Source: Pseudo-nitzschia pungens (taxonomy: Eukaryota > Bacillariophyta > Bacillariophyceae > Bacillariales > Bacillariaceae). From it: a DNA stretch of 64,000 nt. The number at the start of each line of letters is the position of its first letter. Position 1 is the stretch's first letter. Of this stretch, positions 11,086 through 22,405 are shown piece after piece. Location of the stretch: positions 2,914,001 to 2,978,000 of the forward strand of contig CM074759.1 of the NCBI GenBank assembly GCA_037355855.1. The letters are read 5' to 3'. The notes beneath the pieces are model-generated. The model was not told the origin of the DNA. It made no database searches and saw only the letters and a program-made list of their open reading frames with translations. The position numbers were made by a program, and so were the translations under genes.

Positions 11086-11276
11086 TGCCGTGCACCGGAA
11101 TACAGTCACGAGTCTACTCGGGACTGGATTAAGGATAAGGATAAAAACAATCGGCGAGCCGATAGAATCGCTGATTGCCAGAGAGCTCTTAGAACTGTAG
11201 CATATAGACTAACTGATAGAGCTCACAATTTGCATATCACTACTATTCTAACCACTAGTAGACCCGGGGTATGGCA
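11086..11276 (+). repeat. Gy-B2 5' LTR
   Basis: A 191-bp LTR from TGCCGTGC to GTATGGCA. It should carry the promoter and transcript start, although no TATA box is evident by eye. Confidence 0.93.
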
Positions 11277-11290
11277 TGATTTTAAAATCA
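11277..11290 (+). other. Palindromic sequence at the expected primer-binding site of Gy-B2
   Basis: TGATTTTAAAATCA is a perfect 14-nt palindrome directly abutting the LTR. A tRNA primer site would normally start TGG, the complement of the tRNA CCA end; that is absent here. The same palindrome abuts the Gy-B1 5' LTR at 19589-19602, so it is conserved. Confidence 0.75.
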
Positions 11291-12018
11291 AGCTGAGTGC
11301 TGATGACCATGAGCAGAAAGAGATCGATCGGCCAAGGGACCGACGAGATCGAAAGACGGCCGAAAAATGGAGGCACAGCGAAGCAAAACAGGGAGAAGGA
11401 TATCCAGTGTCTGCAGCACCAGGAATACCAACCCCAGCAACTGTTAGATCCAATACAGGGAGCAGCAGCAACAACAGAGACACCTAAGGACCTGAACAGG
11501 ACCACGGTCGACAGCAGAAATAATCGAAAAATTCGAAAATACACACTGAAAAAGTGACACATAATCCAGTGAGTGGACTAATTGGACCAACACTGAGTGG
11601 ATGGACAGACCGCAGGGGGTATGCCAACCAAAACCGAAATATACGGATATCCGGAAAGGTATATAACAAATACCTAAACACCACTAACCCCACGGGAAAC
11701 GGGAAGTGGGACCGGCCCGGTGACGGCTTAACAGAGAAGCAACGCCGGAGAACCACGGGAATCAAACCCCACGAAATAAAAACAGAAACAACTCCGGGGA
11801 ACCACAGGATTCCCGGGAACTAAAGAGAGAAACAACTCCCACCACTGGACAAACCAGGGGAAAAATCAGTTATAACACGAGTTATCGCGAGAGCAGTGGA
11901 AATCCAGCAAGAAAGACTGGAGGAGCTGAGCAATCACTTTTTGCTCAGTTTCAACACAAACAGCAAAGATAACAGGAATAGTGTAACTAGATTAAATAAA
12001 ATAACCGATTAACCCACC
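11291..12018 (+). other. Gy-B2 untranslated leader
   Basis: About 730 bases between the primer-site region and the gag ATG, rich in short frames without recognisable domains. It probably contains packaging and dimerisation signals. Gy-B1 lacks most of it, because its sequence jumps from the equivalent of about 11415 to about 12060. Confidence 0.6.
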
Positions 12019-13405
12019 ATGGCGTCTAAAGGAACCAAACAGAAACCCTTTACCTTTGCACGAGAGGACTGGCCGGAGGATGCCACTGCTGTAAAGATGA
12101 GCATAGACTCAGAAAAGGGAGGGGTAGCCTTCAGCGACTACCTGAAGGTACTCACCGGCACGGAAAGACCAGAACTCTTTATCATCTGGAAGAGGGATTT
12201 TGACCAGAAAATTGCTGGCAATGACAAACTCCAAGGAGACCAGAAACTGGATGTTCTCCATTGTCCAGATGGTCCTAGGCCGGACCTACTACGCCGAGCC
12301 AGGACACAAGGTCCACAATAACCAACTAATCCAACAAAAACTCGAGATGATTGCAATGAGGGAACCTAAGGCACTCCCTCAGGAACCCCCCGCTGACAAA
12401 TCCGAGAAGACGGTGGAGGGCGCCAGCGCCCCAGCCGCCGCCGACGCGACTGCTACGGCGGCGTCCGAGACAAAACCGGAGTCCGCCACACTCGACGACC
12501 CGGTCCCCAAGAAAAGGGTCTCGACTGCTCTTACCCAGTACTACCGAACCCAGGAGTACCGAAAGGATGTCATTGAGGAATGCATGCATGCCCTCAAACT
12601 CAAAATCTTTGGCAATGACATGAATGGCAAAAGATCCTACATTGTGCTCCGAAGATTCATTCGGAATACGAAAATCGACATGAAACACGGTATCCGCTCC
12701 TGGGCGAACCGCATGGCCGAACTACAGAGCTATCTACCAGACTGCCTCTGGGAGAGTGGCGCCGCAAACGGCACTGCTCCATCCAGCTACTCGGAAGAGG
12801 ACATGAAGGAAATCCTAGATTCCAACATGACCCACTCCCAACGAGAGAAACTAGACCATATCGGATGGGACATCTACACCCAATCCTTTAACACCACCAT
12901 CGACAAACTCGAAAACCTGGAAATCACCATCCGGAGCGAGGATGAACTCCGCAAACGAATCTCTGACCTCGAAAAACAAACCGGTGGTCCCAAGAAGAAC
13001 CCCAAGGCCGCATCTGGGGGAGGAACCCACCACGGGAAATCCCCTGGCAAAAAGAAGCGCCCTGTGGACAACAGCAACAAACAGCTATGCAAGACCTGTG
13101 GCAAGGTCCATGCCGGCAAATGCTGGAAACTAACCGGCGGACCCCCCAAGAAGGGAAAGTTCGACCGGGAGACCATCAACTTGCTCAAGGAGCATTTTGT
13201 GGCAAAAGACAACTCAGACTCTGAGGAGTACTCCAAACCCCACTGGGGAAGGAACCTATCAAACCACGAGTACTCTTACGTACTGGCCACGGCCCAAGCT
13301 GACCACGCAGTCTCCGATGACGAGATCGATATCTCCGAACGCGAACTCAAAGAGTACAGAAGAAAGTACAGGAAAACCTTTGAAAAGAAAGGTTCCCACA
13401 ACTGA
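12019..13405 (+). pseudogene. Gy-B2 gag (frameshifted)
   Basis: Gag starts at ATG 12019 in a good context (ACCATGG) and stops at TGA 13403-13405. The N-terminal part runs to about 12255, where a deletion of roughly 25 bases relative to Gy-B1 shifts the frame. The remainder continues in another frame (12330-13405). Gag forms the particle that packages element RNA. A short zinc knuckle (CKTCGKVHAGKC, spacing C-x2-C-x3-H-x3-C) is at about 13090-13125, followed by basic and acidic stretches. The stop is followed at once by an ATG that begins pol. Confidence 0.85.
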
Positions 13406-16400
13406 ATGGCCGATACCATCGACACCGGACCCGCATCATCAACAGATTTGCAGACGTCTGTGTGGAGGTATTGGACCACAAGGGAAGGGGGAGGATGCTC
13501 CGGGGCCTATTGGACTCTGGTTGCTCCAAATCCATTGTACTAAAGCGATTCGTCAACCGAAGTCAACTAACGAACCGAGACCAAAGATCTGTCACCTACA
13601 ACACGTATGGAGGCAAGTTCAGAACCAAGTCTGCGGCTTCAGTGGGACTAAGGCTGATAGAATTTTCAAATTCCAAGACCATCAAGTGGACCTTCCAAGT
13701 GGATGAATACCATCACCATGAGGAAGTACCCTATGACATGATTATAGGATCCGACCTAATGGCACAACTGGGACTGGATATAAAATACAGCTCCCGGACA
13801 ATTGAATGGCAGGGCGACTCCATTCCCATGAAAGGGATGGGGGAGCTCTCGAACCCGGACAAATGTGAGGCAGTATTCTTTGCCAACACACAGAGTCCAA
13901 TCCTCCAATAAGAGGAGGAGAGGCAATCCAAAATTTTGGATGCAGACTACTCCAAGGTTGATATAGACGCTATGGTCAATGACCTGGAGATTACAGACGC
14001 GTCCAAGGAAGCCTTGAAGAAAATGCTGAAGAAATTCCCAACACTCTTTGGAGGAGGGTTGGGTCTACTCAAAAATATAGAACCGGTGTCCATTGAACTC
14101 CAACCAGGGGTCAAACCGGTCCGGCAGAGGTACTATTCGGTACCCCATGCCTTTGAACAAGCGCTCCGGAAGGAGATCACTAGACTCTGCGATATTGGAG
14201 TCTTGGAGAAACTCCCCCATGATGATGATTCACCATGGGCATCCCCCACGTTCTGTCAACCGAAGAAGACAGGCGATATCCGAGTCCTTACAGACTTCCG
14301 GAAGATGAATGCCGCAATCCAGAGGAAACCATTCCCACTACCACGAATAGGGGAAACAATCCAAAGGTTACAGAAGTTCAAATCAGCTACGGCGCTGGAC
14401 TTGTCCCAAGGGTACTACACCATCCCCATCTGCAAAGAGAGCCAAAAGATCTGCTCCACCATCTTGCCATGGGAAAGTATGCCTACAAGAGACTGGCAAT
14501 GGGGATTGCTTGTGCTCCGGATATCTTCCAATCAGTCATGATGAATCTACTAGGGGATCTGGACTACGTCCTTGTCTATATTGATGATATCCTGATCATT
14601 CAACGCAAAGGCGAATCCGAACAGGACCATCTCAACAAAATCGATACAGTCCTCCAGAGACTGGATGATGCTGGCTTCCGAGCCAACCTCAGAAAATCCT
14701 TCTTCATGCAAAAAGAAGTGGAATACCTGGGATTTCTGTTAACAACAGAGGGCATTCAGCCCCAGCCAAAGAAACTGGAGGCGATGAAGTGCCTGGAAGC
14801 ACCCAAGAACACCAAGCAACTCAAGATGTTCCTTGGTATGGTCAATTTCTACAGGGACATGTGGAAGCGGCGCTCCCACATCCTGGCCCCCCTCAATAAA
14901 CTTGCAGGAAAGAAGGGAAAAATGAACTGGTACTGGGGACCAGCAGAGCAGAAAGCTTTCATGGAGGCGAAGAGAATGCTCGCGGATGAAGCAAAGCTTG
15001 CATTCCCGGACTTTACGAAACCATTTCATCTCTACTCAGATGCCAGTGACAGGCAACTGGGAGCAACTGTGTGCCAAGATGGCAAACCACTTGGATTCTA
15101 CACACGAAAACTGAACTCAGCACAGCTCAACTACACTGTGGGGGAAAAGGAACTCCTGGGCATAGTGGAAGGGCTCAAGGCATTCGAAGGAATCCTCCGA
15201 GGCCAAGATGTGACTATCCACACAGATCATCTTAACCTACTGTACCAGCAGATGCCCACCCAGCGGATGGTGCGATGGAGACTCCTTATGGAGGAGTTCC
15301 ACCCAGTAGTCAAGCACGTTGCCGGCAAAGACAACGATGCCGCGGACGCACTATCGCGGTTGGATATCACTGACGATCCAGCGGACACCGTGGAATGGTT
15401 ACCACCAAATAAGCCCCTCACCTACGCGGATGAGGAAGAGCACCTCCGGCAACTCCTATTCCCACTTGGAGAATCACCGGAAGAATTCCAGGGCAATAGT
15501 GCATTCCCACTTGCCCCGGACATGATTCAGTTCTACCAACAAAAGGACACGGGAATCATGAGTGCTCTGGAAAAAGACAACCGCCTAACCACCAAAAATG
15601 TGGAAGGTTACAGTCTAATCCACAAGGAAGGGAAGATTCTGATCCCGGACAAACTCAAGGATAGAGTTATGGAATGGTACCACAGCATGTTGGTCCATCC
15701 CGGAGAAAAGAGAATGGAACAGAGCATACGCTCAGTGTTCACCTGGAAAGGCCTACGGAAGGACGTTCAGGACCTCTGCAAACACTGCCACACGTGTCAG
15801 ATGTTCAAGAAGAGTGGCCGGAAGAAGCATGGATTACTACCGGAGAAAGCAGTTGAAGTCACCAAATGGCAAAGGGTCAACGTCGACCTCTGGGGACCTG
15901 CAACTGTCCACAACAAAAATGGAAAGGATTACCATATTCATGTCCTCACCATGGTGGACCCAGTGACCGGATGGTTCGAACTGGCTCACCTGAAGGACTC
16001 CCCAAATGCAGCAGAAACTCAACGTTTGCTGGACAGTACCTGGCTAGCAAGATATCCGTGCCCAAAGGAAATTGGCTTTGATGGCGGGAGTGAGTTCAAA
16101 GCAGAGTTCCAAGAGCTCTGCGACAACATGGGGATGAAAAGAAAGCCCAGTGGCGCTTGGAACCCACAATCCAACTCAGTGTTGGAAAGAATCCACCAGG
16201 TTCTGAAGGACTGCCTACTGTCCTTTAACCTGGAACAAAGAGACCTCCACGAGAGGGACCCTTTTGAGGAATTCACTACCAAGGCAGCATATGCCATCCG
16301 TAGTGCCATCCACACCACCCTGGGGTACTCCCCAGCGCAATTGGTGTTTGGAAGAGACATGTTCATGCCTGTAAATTTCCCAGCGGATTGGGAAGCAATC

Positions 16401-16775
16401 CAGGCAAGGAAACAAAAGAGTATCCACAAGAGCAACATCAGGGAGAACCGGAAGAGGATCCCCCATGTCTATAAGGAAGGAGACTATGTCACCCTGGAAA
16501 GGAAGGGCATTATTCCAAAACTATCCTTCCCCCGGCAGGGACCTTACAAGGTGCTCAAGGCCCATGATAATGGAACTGTAACTATTGAAACTGCTCCCTT
16601 TGTAACCGACCGGGTTAACATCAGAAGAGTCCATCCCTATACCGGGTTAATATTAGGAGAGTCCATCCCTATTATTGCAGGAATAGCATTAAACCGGAGG
16701 AATAATATAACAGTACCATGGAGGAGTATGCCGTGCACCGGAATACAGTCACGAGTCTACTCGGGACTGGATTAA
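13406..16775 (+). pseudogene. Gy-B2 pol: protease, RT, RNase H, integrase (frameshifted)
   Basis: Pol begins with ATG directly after the gag TGA, in the same frame. Domain order: aspartic protease with LLDSGCS (about 13510), RT with YIDD (about 14580), RNase H with SDASD (about 15040), and integrase with an HHCC region followed by VDLWGP, FDGGSEF and the SVLERIHQ glutamate. Breaks seen: a one-base loss near 13428, an in-frame TAA at about 13909, and a one-base loss near 14470. A roughly 32-bp tandem duplication near 16620-16675 carries the frame past the normal end into the LTR. Single-base breaks could also be assembly errors. Confidence 0.88.
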
Positions 16776-16918
16776 GGATAAGGATAAAACAATCGGCGAG
16801 CCGATAGAATCGCTGATTGCCAGAGAGCTCTTAGAACTGTAGCATATAGACTAACTGATAGAGCTCACAATTTGCATATCACTACTATTCTAACCACTAG
16901 TAGACCCGGGGTATGGCA
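16729..16918 (+). repeat. Gy-B2 3' LTR
   Basis: A 190-bp copy of the 5' LTR, one A shorter in an A-run. It is preceded by a GGAGGAG purine tract at about 16720-16726 that could prime plus-strand synthesis. AAGAT follows at 16919-16923. Confidence 0.93.
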
Positions 16919-18059
16919 AAGATGTCCGGCGCACATGCAATTCCCATTGCCAATCGTTTGTAGGCATATTTTCCCCATGGCAAAATGGTAGAGCAAATCT
17001 TTTGGCTCTCCTTGCAAATGGGAATGGTATAATATCCTTGGGATAAGTCCAGCGCCGTAGCTGACTTGAACTTCTGTAGTCTTTGGATTGTTTCCCCTAT
17101 TCGTGGGAGTGGGAATGGTTTCCTTTGGATGGCTGCATTCATCTTCCGAAAGTCCGTTAGAATGCAAATGTCCCCTGTCTTTTTGGGTTGACAGAAGGTA
17201 GGGGACGCCCATGGTGAGTCATCATCATGGGGGAGTTTTTCCAGGACTCCAATATCACAGAGCCTAGTGATCTCCTTTCGAAGTGCCTGTTCAAAGGCAT
17301 GGGGCACCGAATAGTACCGCTGCCGGACCGGTTTGACCCGACCGGTTTGACCCCTGGTTGGAGTTCAATCGATACCGGTTCTATATTTTTGAGAAGACCC
17401 AATCCTCCTCCAAAGAGTGTTGGGAATTTCTTCAATGTTTGTTTCACGGCTTCCTTGGACGCGTCTGTAATCTCCAGGTCATTGACCATAGCGTCTATAT
17501 CGACTTTGGAGTAGTCTGCATCCAGAATTTTGGATTGCCTTTCTTCCTCCTGCTGGAGGATTGGACTCTGTGTGTTGGCAAAGAATACTGCCTCACATTT
17601 GTCCGGGTCAGCGAGCTCCCCCATCCCCTTCATGGGGATGGAGTCACCCTGCCACTCAATTGTTCGGGAGCTGTATTTGATATCCAGTCCGAGTTGCGCC
17701 ATCAGGTCTGATCCTATGATCATGTCATAGGGTACTTCCTCATGGTGGTGGTATTTGTCCACTTGGAAGGTCCATTTGATGGTCTTGGAGTTTGAAAATT
17801 CTATCAGCCTTAGTCCCACTGAAGCCACAGACTTGGTTCTGAACTTGCCTCCATACGTGTTGTAGGTGACAGATCTTTGGTCTCGGTTCGTTAGTTGACT
17901 TCGGTTGACAAAGTGCCTTAGTACGATGGATTTGGAGCAACCAGAGTCCAATAGGCCCCGGAGCATCCTCCCCCTTCCCTTGTGGTCCAATACCTCCACA
18001 CAGACGTCTGCAAACCAGTTGATTATGCGGGGTCCAGTGTGGATGGTATCAGGAGTCAT
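16919..18059 (-). pseudogene. Gy-B1 pol, 5' part: protease and RT start (frameshifted)
   Basis: Read leftward from ATG 18059, this encodes a spacer, the aspartic protease (LLDSGCSKS, about 17950), a linker, and the RT fingers/palm up to the Gy-B2 insertion. A tandem duplication of about 13 bases at 17325-17350 shifts the frame between the linker and RT. The start ATG follows the gag TGA directly, as in Gy-B2 and Gy-B4. Confidence 0.86.
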
Positions 18060-19461
18060 TCAGTTGTGGGATCCTTTCTTTTTAAAGGTCTTTCTGTACT
18101 TTCTTCTGTACTCTTTGAGTTCGCGTTCGGAGATATTTATCTCATCGTCGGAAACCTCGTGGTCAGCTTGGGCCGTGGCCAGTACATAAGAGTACTCGTG
18201 GTTTGATAGGTTCCTTCCCCAGTGGGGTTTGGAGTACTGCTCAGAGTCTGAGTCTTCTTTTGCCACAAAATGCTCCTTGAGCAAGTTGATGGTCTCCCGG
18301 TCAAACTTTCCCTTCTTGGGGGGACCACCGGTTAGTTTCCAGCATTTGCCGGCATGGACCTTGCCACAGGTCTTGCATAGCTGTTTGTTGCTGCTGTCCA
18401 TAGGGCGCTTCTTTTTGCCAGGGGACTTGGCGTGTCCTCCCCCAGAAGCGGCCTTGGGATTCTTCTTGGCGCCGCTGTTCGTCTTTTCGAGGTTATCGAT
18501 GTGCTTCTGGAGGTGTTCCTCTTTCCGGATGGTGGTTTCCAGGTTCTCGAGCTTGTCGATGGTGGTGTTAAAGGAGTGGGTGTAGAGGTCCCATCCAATG
18601 TGTTCCAGCTTCTCCCTTTGGGAGTGGGTCATGTTGGAATCCAATATTTCCTTCATTTCTGCTGAGGTGAAACTGGTGGGTGTTTCCACCTGTTCACTGC
18701 CATATTCCCAGAGACATTCTGGTAGGTAGCTCTATCGTTCGGCCATTCGGTTGGCCCAAGCTCGGATGCCAAATTTGAGGTCCACTCGCATCCCTTGCAT
18801 GAATCTGCGGAGGAGAATGTACGAGCGCTTCCCATTGGTGTCATTGCCGAAGATTTTGAGCTTGAGGACATGCATGCATTCTTCCATGACATCCTTCCTG
18901 TACTCCGCGGATTGGTAGTACTGGGTAAGGGAGTTTGTTACCCTCTTCTTTGGGATTGGAGAACCGAGGTCTTCGGGCTCTGTTTCCTCATCCGATTTTG
19001 CCGTGGCAGTTTCGGTTTTGTCGGCGTTAGGAGATGTCTCCTTTGCCGTTTCCTTGGAGGCTCCCGTGGGAGTTTCCGTGGCGTCTTGCACCATTGATAA
19101 AAGTATGTTGCTGGCTTGATTGCGCTTTTCAATTTCCTGGATCTTTTTCTGCACCAGTTTGTTATTGTGGATCTTGTGGTTCGGTTCGGCGTAGTAGGTC
19201 CAAGCGAGTGTCCTCTGGACGAGGGACAGTGCCTCGCCAGAGAGGATCCTTTGTAGGACGTCCAGTTTCTGGTCTCCTTGGAGTTTGTTATTGCCAGCAA
19301 TTTTCTGGTCAAAATCTCTCTTCCAGATGGTGAAGAGTTCTGGTCTTTCGGTACCATTGAGGACTTTCAGGTAATCGCTGAAGGCGACGCCGCCCTTCTC
19401 ACTGTCTACACTCATCTTCACGGCGGTGGCATCTTCCGGCCAGTCCTCTCGAGTGTAGTTG
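18060..19461 (-). pseudogene. Gy-B1 gag (start deleted, internal stop)
   Basis: The gag frame ends at TGA 18060-18062. It carries the CKTCGKVHAGKC knuckle and has a TAG at about 18732, where Gy-B2 has a CAG codon. Upstream of about 19461 the sequence jumps directly into leader-proximal DNA, so the normal gag ATG and first ~15 residues are missing. It retains a full central region that Gy-B2 has lost (about 19195-19260), so the two copies are broken in different places. Confidence 0.85.
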
Positions 19462-19588
19462 GGGTTCAGACACTGGATATCCTTCTCCCTGTTTTGCTTC
19501 TCTGCGCCTCCATTTTTGGCAGTCTTTCGGTCCCGTCGGCGCCTTGGTCGATCCGTTCCTTTCTGCTCATGGTCATCAGCGCTCAGCT

Positions 19589-19602
19589 TGATTTTAAAAT
19601 CA
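19589..19602 (-). other. Palindromic sequence at the expected primer-binding site of Gy-B1
   Basis: The same TGATTTTAAAATCA palindrome as in Gy-B2, flush with the 5' LTR. Confidence 0.75.
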
Positions 19603-19796
19603 TGCCATACCCCGGGTCTACTAGTGGTTAGAATAGTAGTGATATGCAAATTGTGAGCTCTATTGGTTAGTCTATCTGTTACAGTTCTAAGAGCTCTTCA
19701 AGACAATCGGCGATTCCGTCGACTCGCTGATTGTTTTTATCCTTATCCTTAATCCAGTCCCCAAGCAGACTCGTGACTGTATTCCGGTGCACGGCA
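19603..19796 (-). repeat. Gy-B1 5' LTR
   Basis: A 194-bp LTR in minus orientation with TGCC...GGCA ends. The right target duplication GATAT follows at 19797-19801. Confidence 0.93.
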
Positions 19797-21208
19797 GATA
19801 TGGTCTGCGCTCAAGAAGTTCATTCAGTTCTCTGAAGTCTGATACCCATCTAACTCTGTTGTCTTTCTTTGGTACTATAAAGGTAGGAAAGGCCCATTCG
19901 GCCGGTCCAGTGCAATGCTTGAGGACTCCATCATTACATAGATTCTGGAGCTCCCTTTTCAATAGGTCTTCTCATTTGTAAGCAACTGGATAAGGCTTCT
20001 TGTGTATGGGCTTGGATCCGGGCTTCAGTCTTAGAGAGATCTTCTTGTGTGGATATTTGCCAAGTTTGCCGTTGAAGACATTGGGATACTTGTTTAATAC
20101 TGCTTGGAACTGTTGTTGCTCTGCTTTGGACATGTGGGATTGTTGCGTTGCCACTGTGGAAGGATCTGTTTCTTGATAGGCTCTGTCTAAGATGACTTTG
20201 GGATTTGTATGGATTCGCGATCGCAAAGGAGAGATCATCAGCAAAGAGTTCAGCATCTTTGAGTTCTTCCATGAGCATGGTGTAGTTCAACTCATGGTAT
20301 AGGGAGGTATCCTTCATAGGAATAGTTCTGTCCATCCACTGAACTGCTCCGGTATTGAATAGGAGATTGATCTTTGCTAGGTGGAGGAAGTCTCTGCCTA
20401 GGATGAGATCATAGTTGCAGGTGGGTGACTGGAAGAGCCTTGCCTCTTGTCTGTTGATGGTGTAGTTGCCAAACTCTTGTAGCTTGATGTTCTTCATGAT
20501 AACATATTCTGTAGTATCGAAGCTTCCATTTACTGTAGTAGTTAGGACTTGATGCTTGCTTCTGATTGGTAATGTTCCGAATGGTAGTGCTCTTTTGTTG
20601 ATTAGTGTTCCGGAGGATCCACTATCTAGTAGTGCTAGTAGTGATCTTGCTTTGAGTGGGATGCCTTGTATGTACTGTACATTGGTTAGAAGAATAGGAG
20701 CCACGGTGCTCTTATTTGGGGATGCCTGTTCTGCTGTATTTGCAGCAGTTGACAGCAGCTTCAAATAATTTTGCTCCAGCGCACCTCCTTTGGTGTAGTC
20801 TTTGGAGTTTCCGGGATTGCAATAGAGATTTTTTGCTGTACCGGTAGACCAATTTCTTGCCAGGGACAAGGTTGGTCCATTTGTTGCTGCTGTCTTATTC
20901 GGATCGATAGTGATTGATGATGCGTCTGTACCCTTGGATCGATTCGGATCCATGTTCGATTGGTCCTCTGTAGCAGAGAATCGAACTGTTTTTGTTGTTG
21001 TTGGTGCTGCGATTGCAGGCTTTGCTGAGCTTTCAACAGGAATACTCCATCCTGTAGGTTCCTTCCCCTCTTTATCCGGGAGATCTCCTCCATGCGTCAT
21101 CCCAGACAGCAGGGCTGTGCTGGCATCCAGTTCCCGGGGAGCTGGAGGCAAGGTGATTGCTGGTTTAGGTGAAGCTTGGGGCTTCTTGTTAGGCTTGGAG
21201 CCTTGGAG
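19797..21208 (-). pseudogene. Gy-A1 pol, 5' part: protease and RT start
   Basis: Reading leftward from the codon after the gag TGA: a proline-rich spacer, a variable linker, the aspartic protease (LLDSGSSG, about 20625), then the RT N-terminal region up to the Gy-B1 insertion. A small insertion near 20220 (GCGATCGC) shifts the frame. A TGA at 19972-19974 replaces the AGA (Arg) found in Gy-A3. The pol frame is the same as the gag frame, separated by one stop. Confidence 0.86.
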
Positions 21209-21967
21209 TCAGGGGAGCCACACAAGTTCCCCATCGATACTTCTTTCAGTTTGGCCTCCATGTTCTAAATGGTATGATTCCAATGCTGCTTTCATGTGGG
21301 CTTGGAAGGACTCGTTGCTTCTGGAAACTAGTTGAGCCTGGGTGTGGAAGGTTTCACCTGTCTTTGTATGAGGGCTCTTGTTGTAGTTCTTGGAGAACTT
21401 GTTCTTGGGACACTCAGACCAATCATGGTTATGTCCAGGAATTCAACAGGGATTGGACTTTTTCTTGTTGCTGTTGCTCTTGTTGTGTGCATTCAATCCG
21501 CGCTTTCGATTGTTGTTGTTGTTGCCAGAGCTGTTGTTCCTGCAATCGTTGCTTTGGAGATAGGTGTGCATGATGTCCCTGGCATCCTGGGCATTGCAGT
21601 AGAACTTGGTGAAGTCCAAAATGGCTTGTTTGTATCCTCCGATCTCTTCTTCTTCATACTGGAGATTGTCGGGATCGAGTGGGTCTTGGATTATGTTGTT
21701 CCACTTGCTCTGTGCCTGCGTGGTGAGACATCAACTGAAGTGGGTGAGGTGTTTGTTAATCGGGAGTTGTATGAGCTTGGCAGCATTTCAAAATGATTCT
21801 TCTACAAATAGGAGCTCCTCTAAGCCTCCTTTTCCGGTGAAGAGGGGGACCTTGATACTATTGGTGTTGCCATCGGTGTCGGTGTTGTAGATGGTGAAGA
21901 GCTTGGGTTTGGTTTGGTCGAACGAGCTCTTGTAGGTGATCGGTGGGTCTCTGTATAGACCTGCCAT
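21209..21967 (-). pseudogene. Gy-A1 gag (deleted and interrupted)
   Basis: It begins at ATG 21965-21967 (context GGCAGG after ATG, as in other Gy-A copies) and ends at TGA 21209-21211, next to pol. Compared with the 340-350-residue gag of Gy-A2 and Gy-A3 it is about 253 codons. It has lost the middle and contains stops, one of them in the knuckle region, where the usual CRIPG is disrupted. The end motif DGELVWLP is kept. Confidence 0.8.
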
Positions 21968-22074
21968 GTTGAGTTAGTTGCTTGTTGGAGATACAAGTTA
22001 CCTCTGTTGTTGAGGCTGTTGGTGTTTTGATCTCTTCAGTACTGATTGTTACTGTCTTTCTACTTAAAGATAAA

Positions 22075-22086
22075 CAGTAATTACTG
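22075..22086 (-). other. Palindromic sequence at the expected primer-binding site of Gy-A1
   Basis: CAGTAATTACTG, a perfect 12-nt palindrome flush with the 5' LTR. It is identical in Gy-A2, Gy-A3 and Gy-A4 although their LTRs differ. Confidence 0.75.
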
Positions 22087-22405
22087 TGTTACATGTTAAG
22101 GTAGAAATTTTAGAGTGGTGTGAATATTGTGAATGTTTAGATACTTTACGGAATATTGTTACGCAAATTAAGAGTGGAAACATATAAAATTTGAGGTCGC
22201 GAGCATAGCCACATTTTGGCATGCCCTGCCATAAATGTTGTTTCATTGTTGGTTCCCACGATTAGGCCTATATCATCTTCTGGGACTTGACCATAATAAT
22301 CAAGACACATATTAAATGTATCCATCACCAAAGATTATAGTCGATTCCCCAAGCGGGATTCGGTTAATTATTCATTCGTGATCGTAGCTATGCTACCGTG
22401 TCACA
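22087..22405 (-). repeat. Gy-A1 5' LTR
   Basis: A 319-bp LTR, minus orientation, opening TGTGACA and closing TGTAACA. It resembles the Gy-A2 and Gy-A3 LTRs at both ends but has a different middle, so it is a distinct subfamily. Confidence 0.82.

Larger units (their letters stand above)
11086..16918 (+). mobile_element. Ty3/gypsy retrotransposon Gy-B2, full length
   Basis: A 5.8-kb plus-strand element with LTRs at 11086-11276 and 16729-16918 that differ by one base in an A-run. It is therefore the youngest insertion of this nest, lying inside another member of its own family. Order: LTR, palindromic primer-site region, roughly 0.73-kb leader, gag, TGA, pol with protease-RT-RNase H-integrase, purine tract, LTR. 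Despite the near-identical LTRs, gag and pol carry several frameshifts and a stop. Confidence 0.94.
8711..19796 (-). mobile_element. Ty3/gypsy retrotransposon Gy-B1, complete but split by Gy-B2
   Basis: A minus-strand gypsy element with LTRs at 19603-19796 (5') and 8711-8903 (3'), each opening TGCC and closing GGCA, and a GATAT target duplication. The LTRs differ by about one substitution and one indel, so insertion was recent. Gag and pol are damaged, and the leader plus the gag start are deleted compared with Gy-B2. Gy-B2 inserted in its RT gene at 11085/16919 with an AAGAT duplication. Confidence 0.93.
7520..22405 (-). mobile_element. Ty3/gypsy retrotransposon Gy-A1, interrupted, 3' end outside window
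   Basis: A minus-strand gypsy element whose 5' LTR is at 22087-22405. Reading leftward come a palindromic primer-site region, gag, protease and the start of reverse transcriptase. The RT gene is cut at 19796/8711 by Gy-B1, resumes at 8710, and is cut again at 7520 by the LINE pair. The remaining integrase part and 3' LTR must lie left of the window. Gy-A1 itself sits inside Gy-B3: the sequence just right of its LTR (ACAGC at 22406-22410) continues the Gy-B3 RT gene, and a matching ACAGC duplication is predicted at its other end. Confidence 0.85.
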
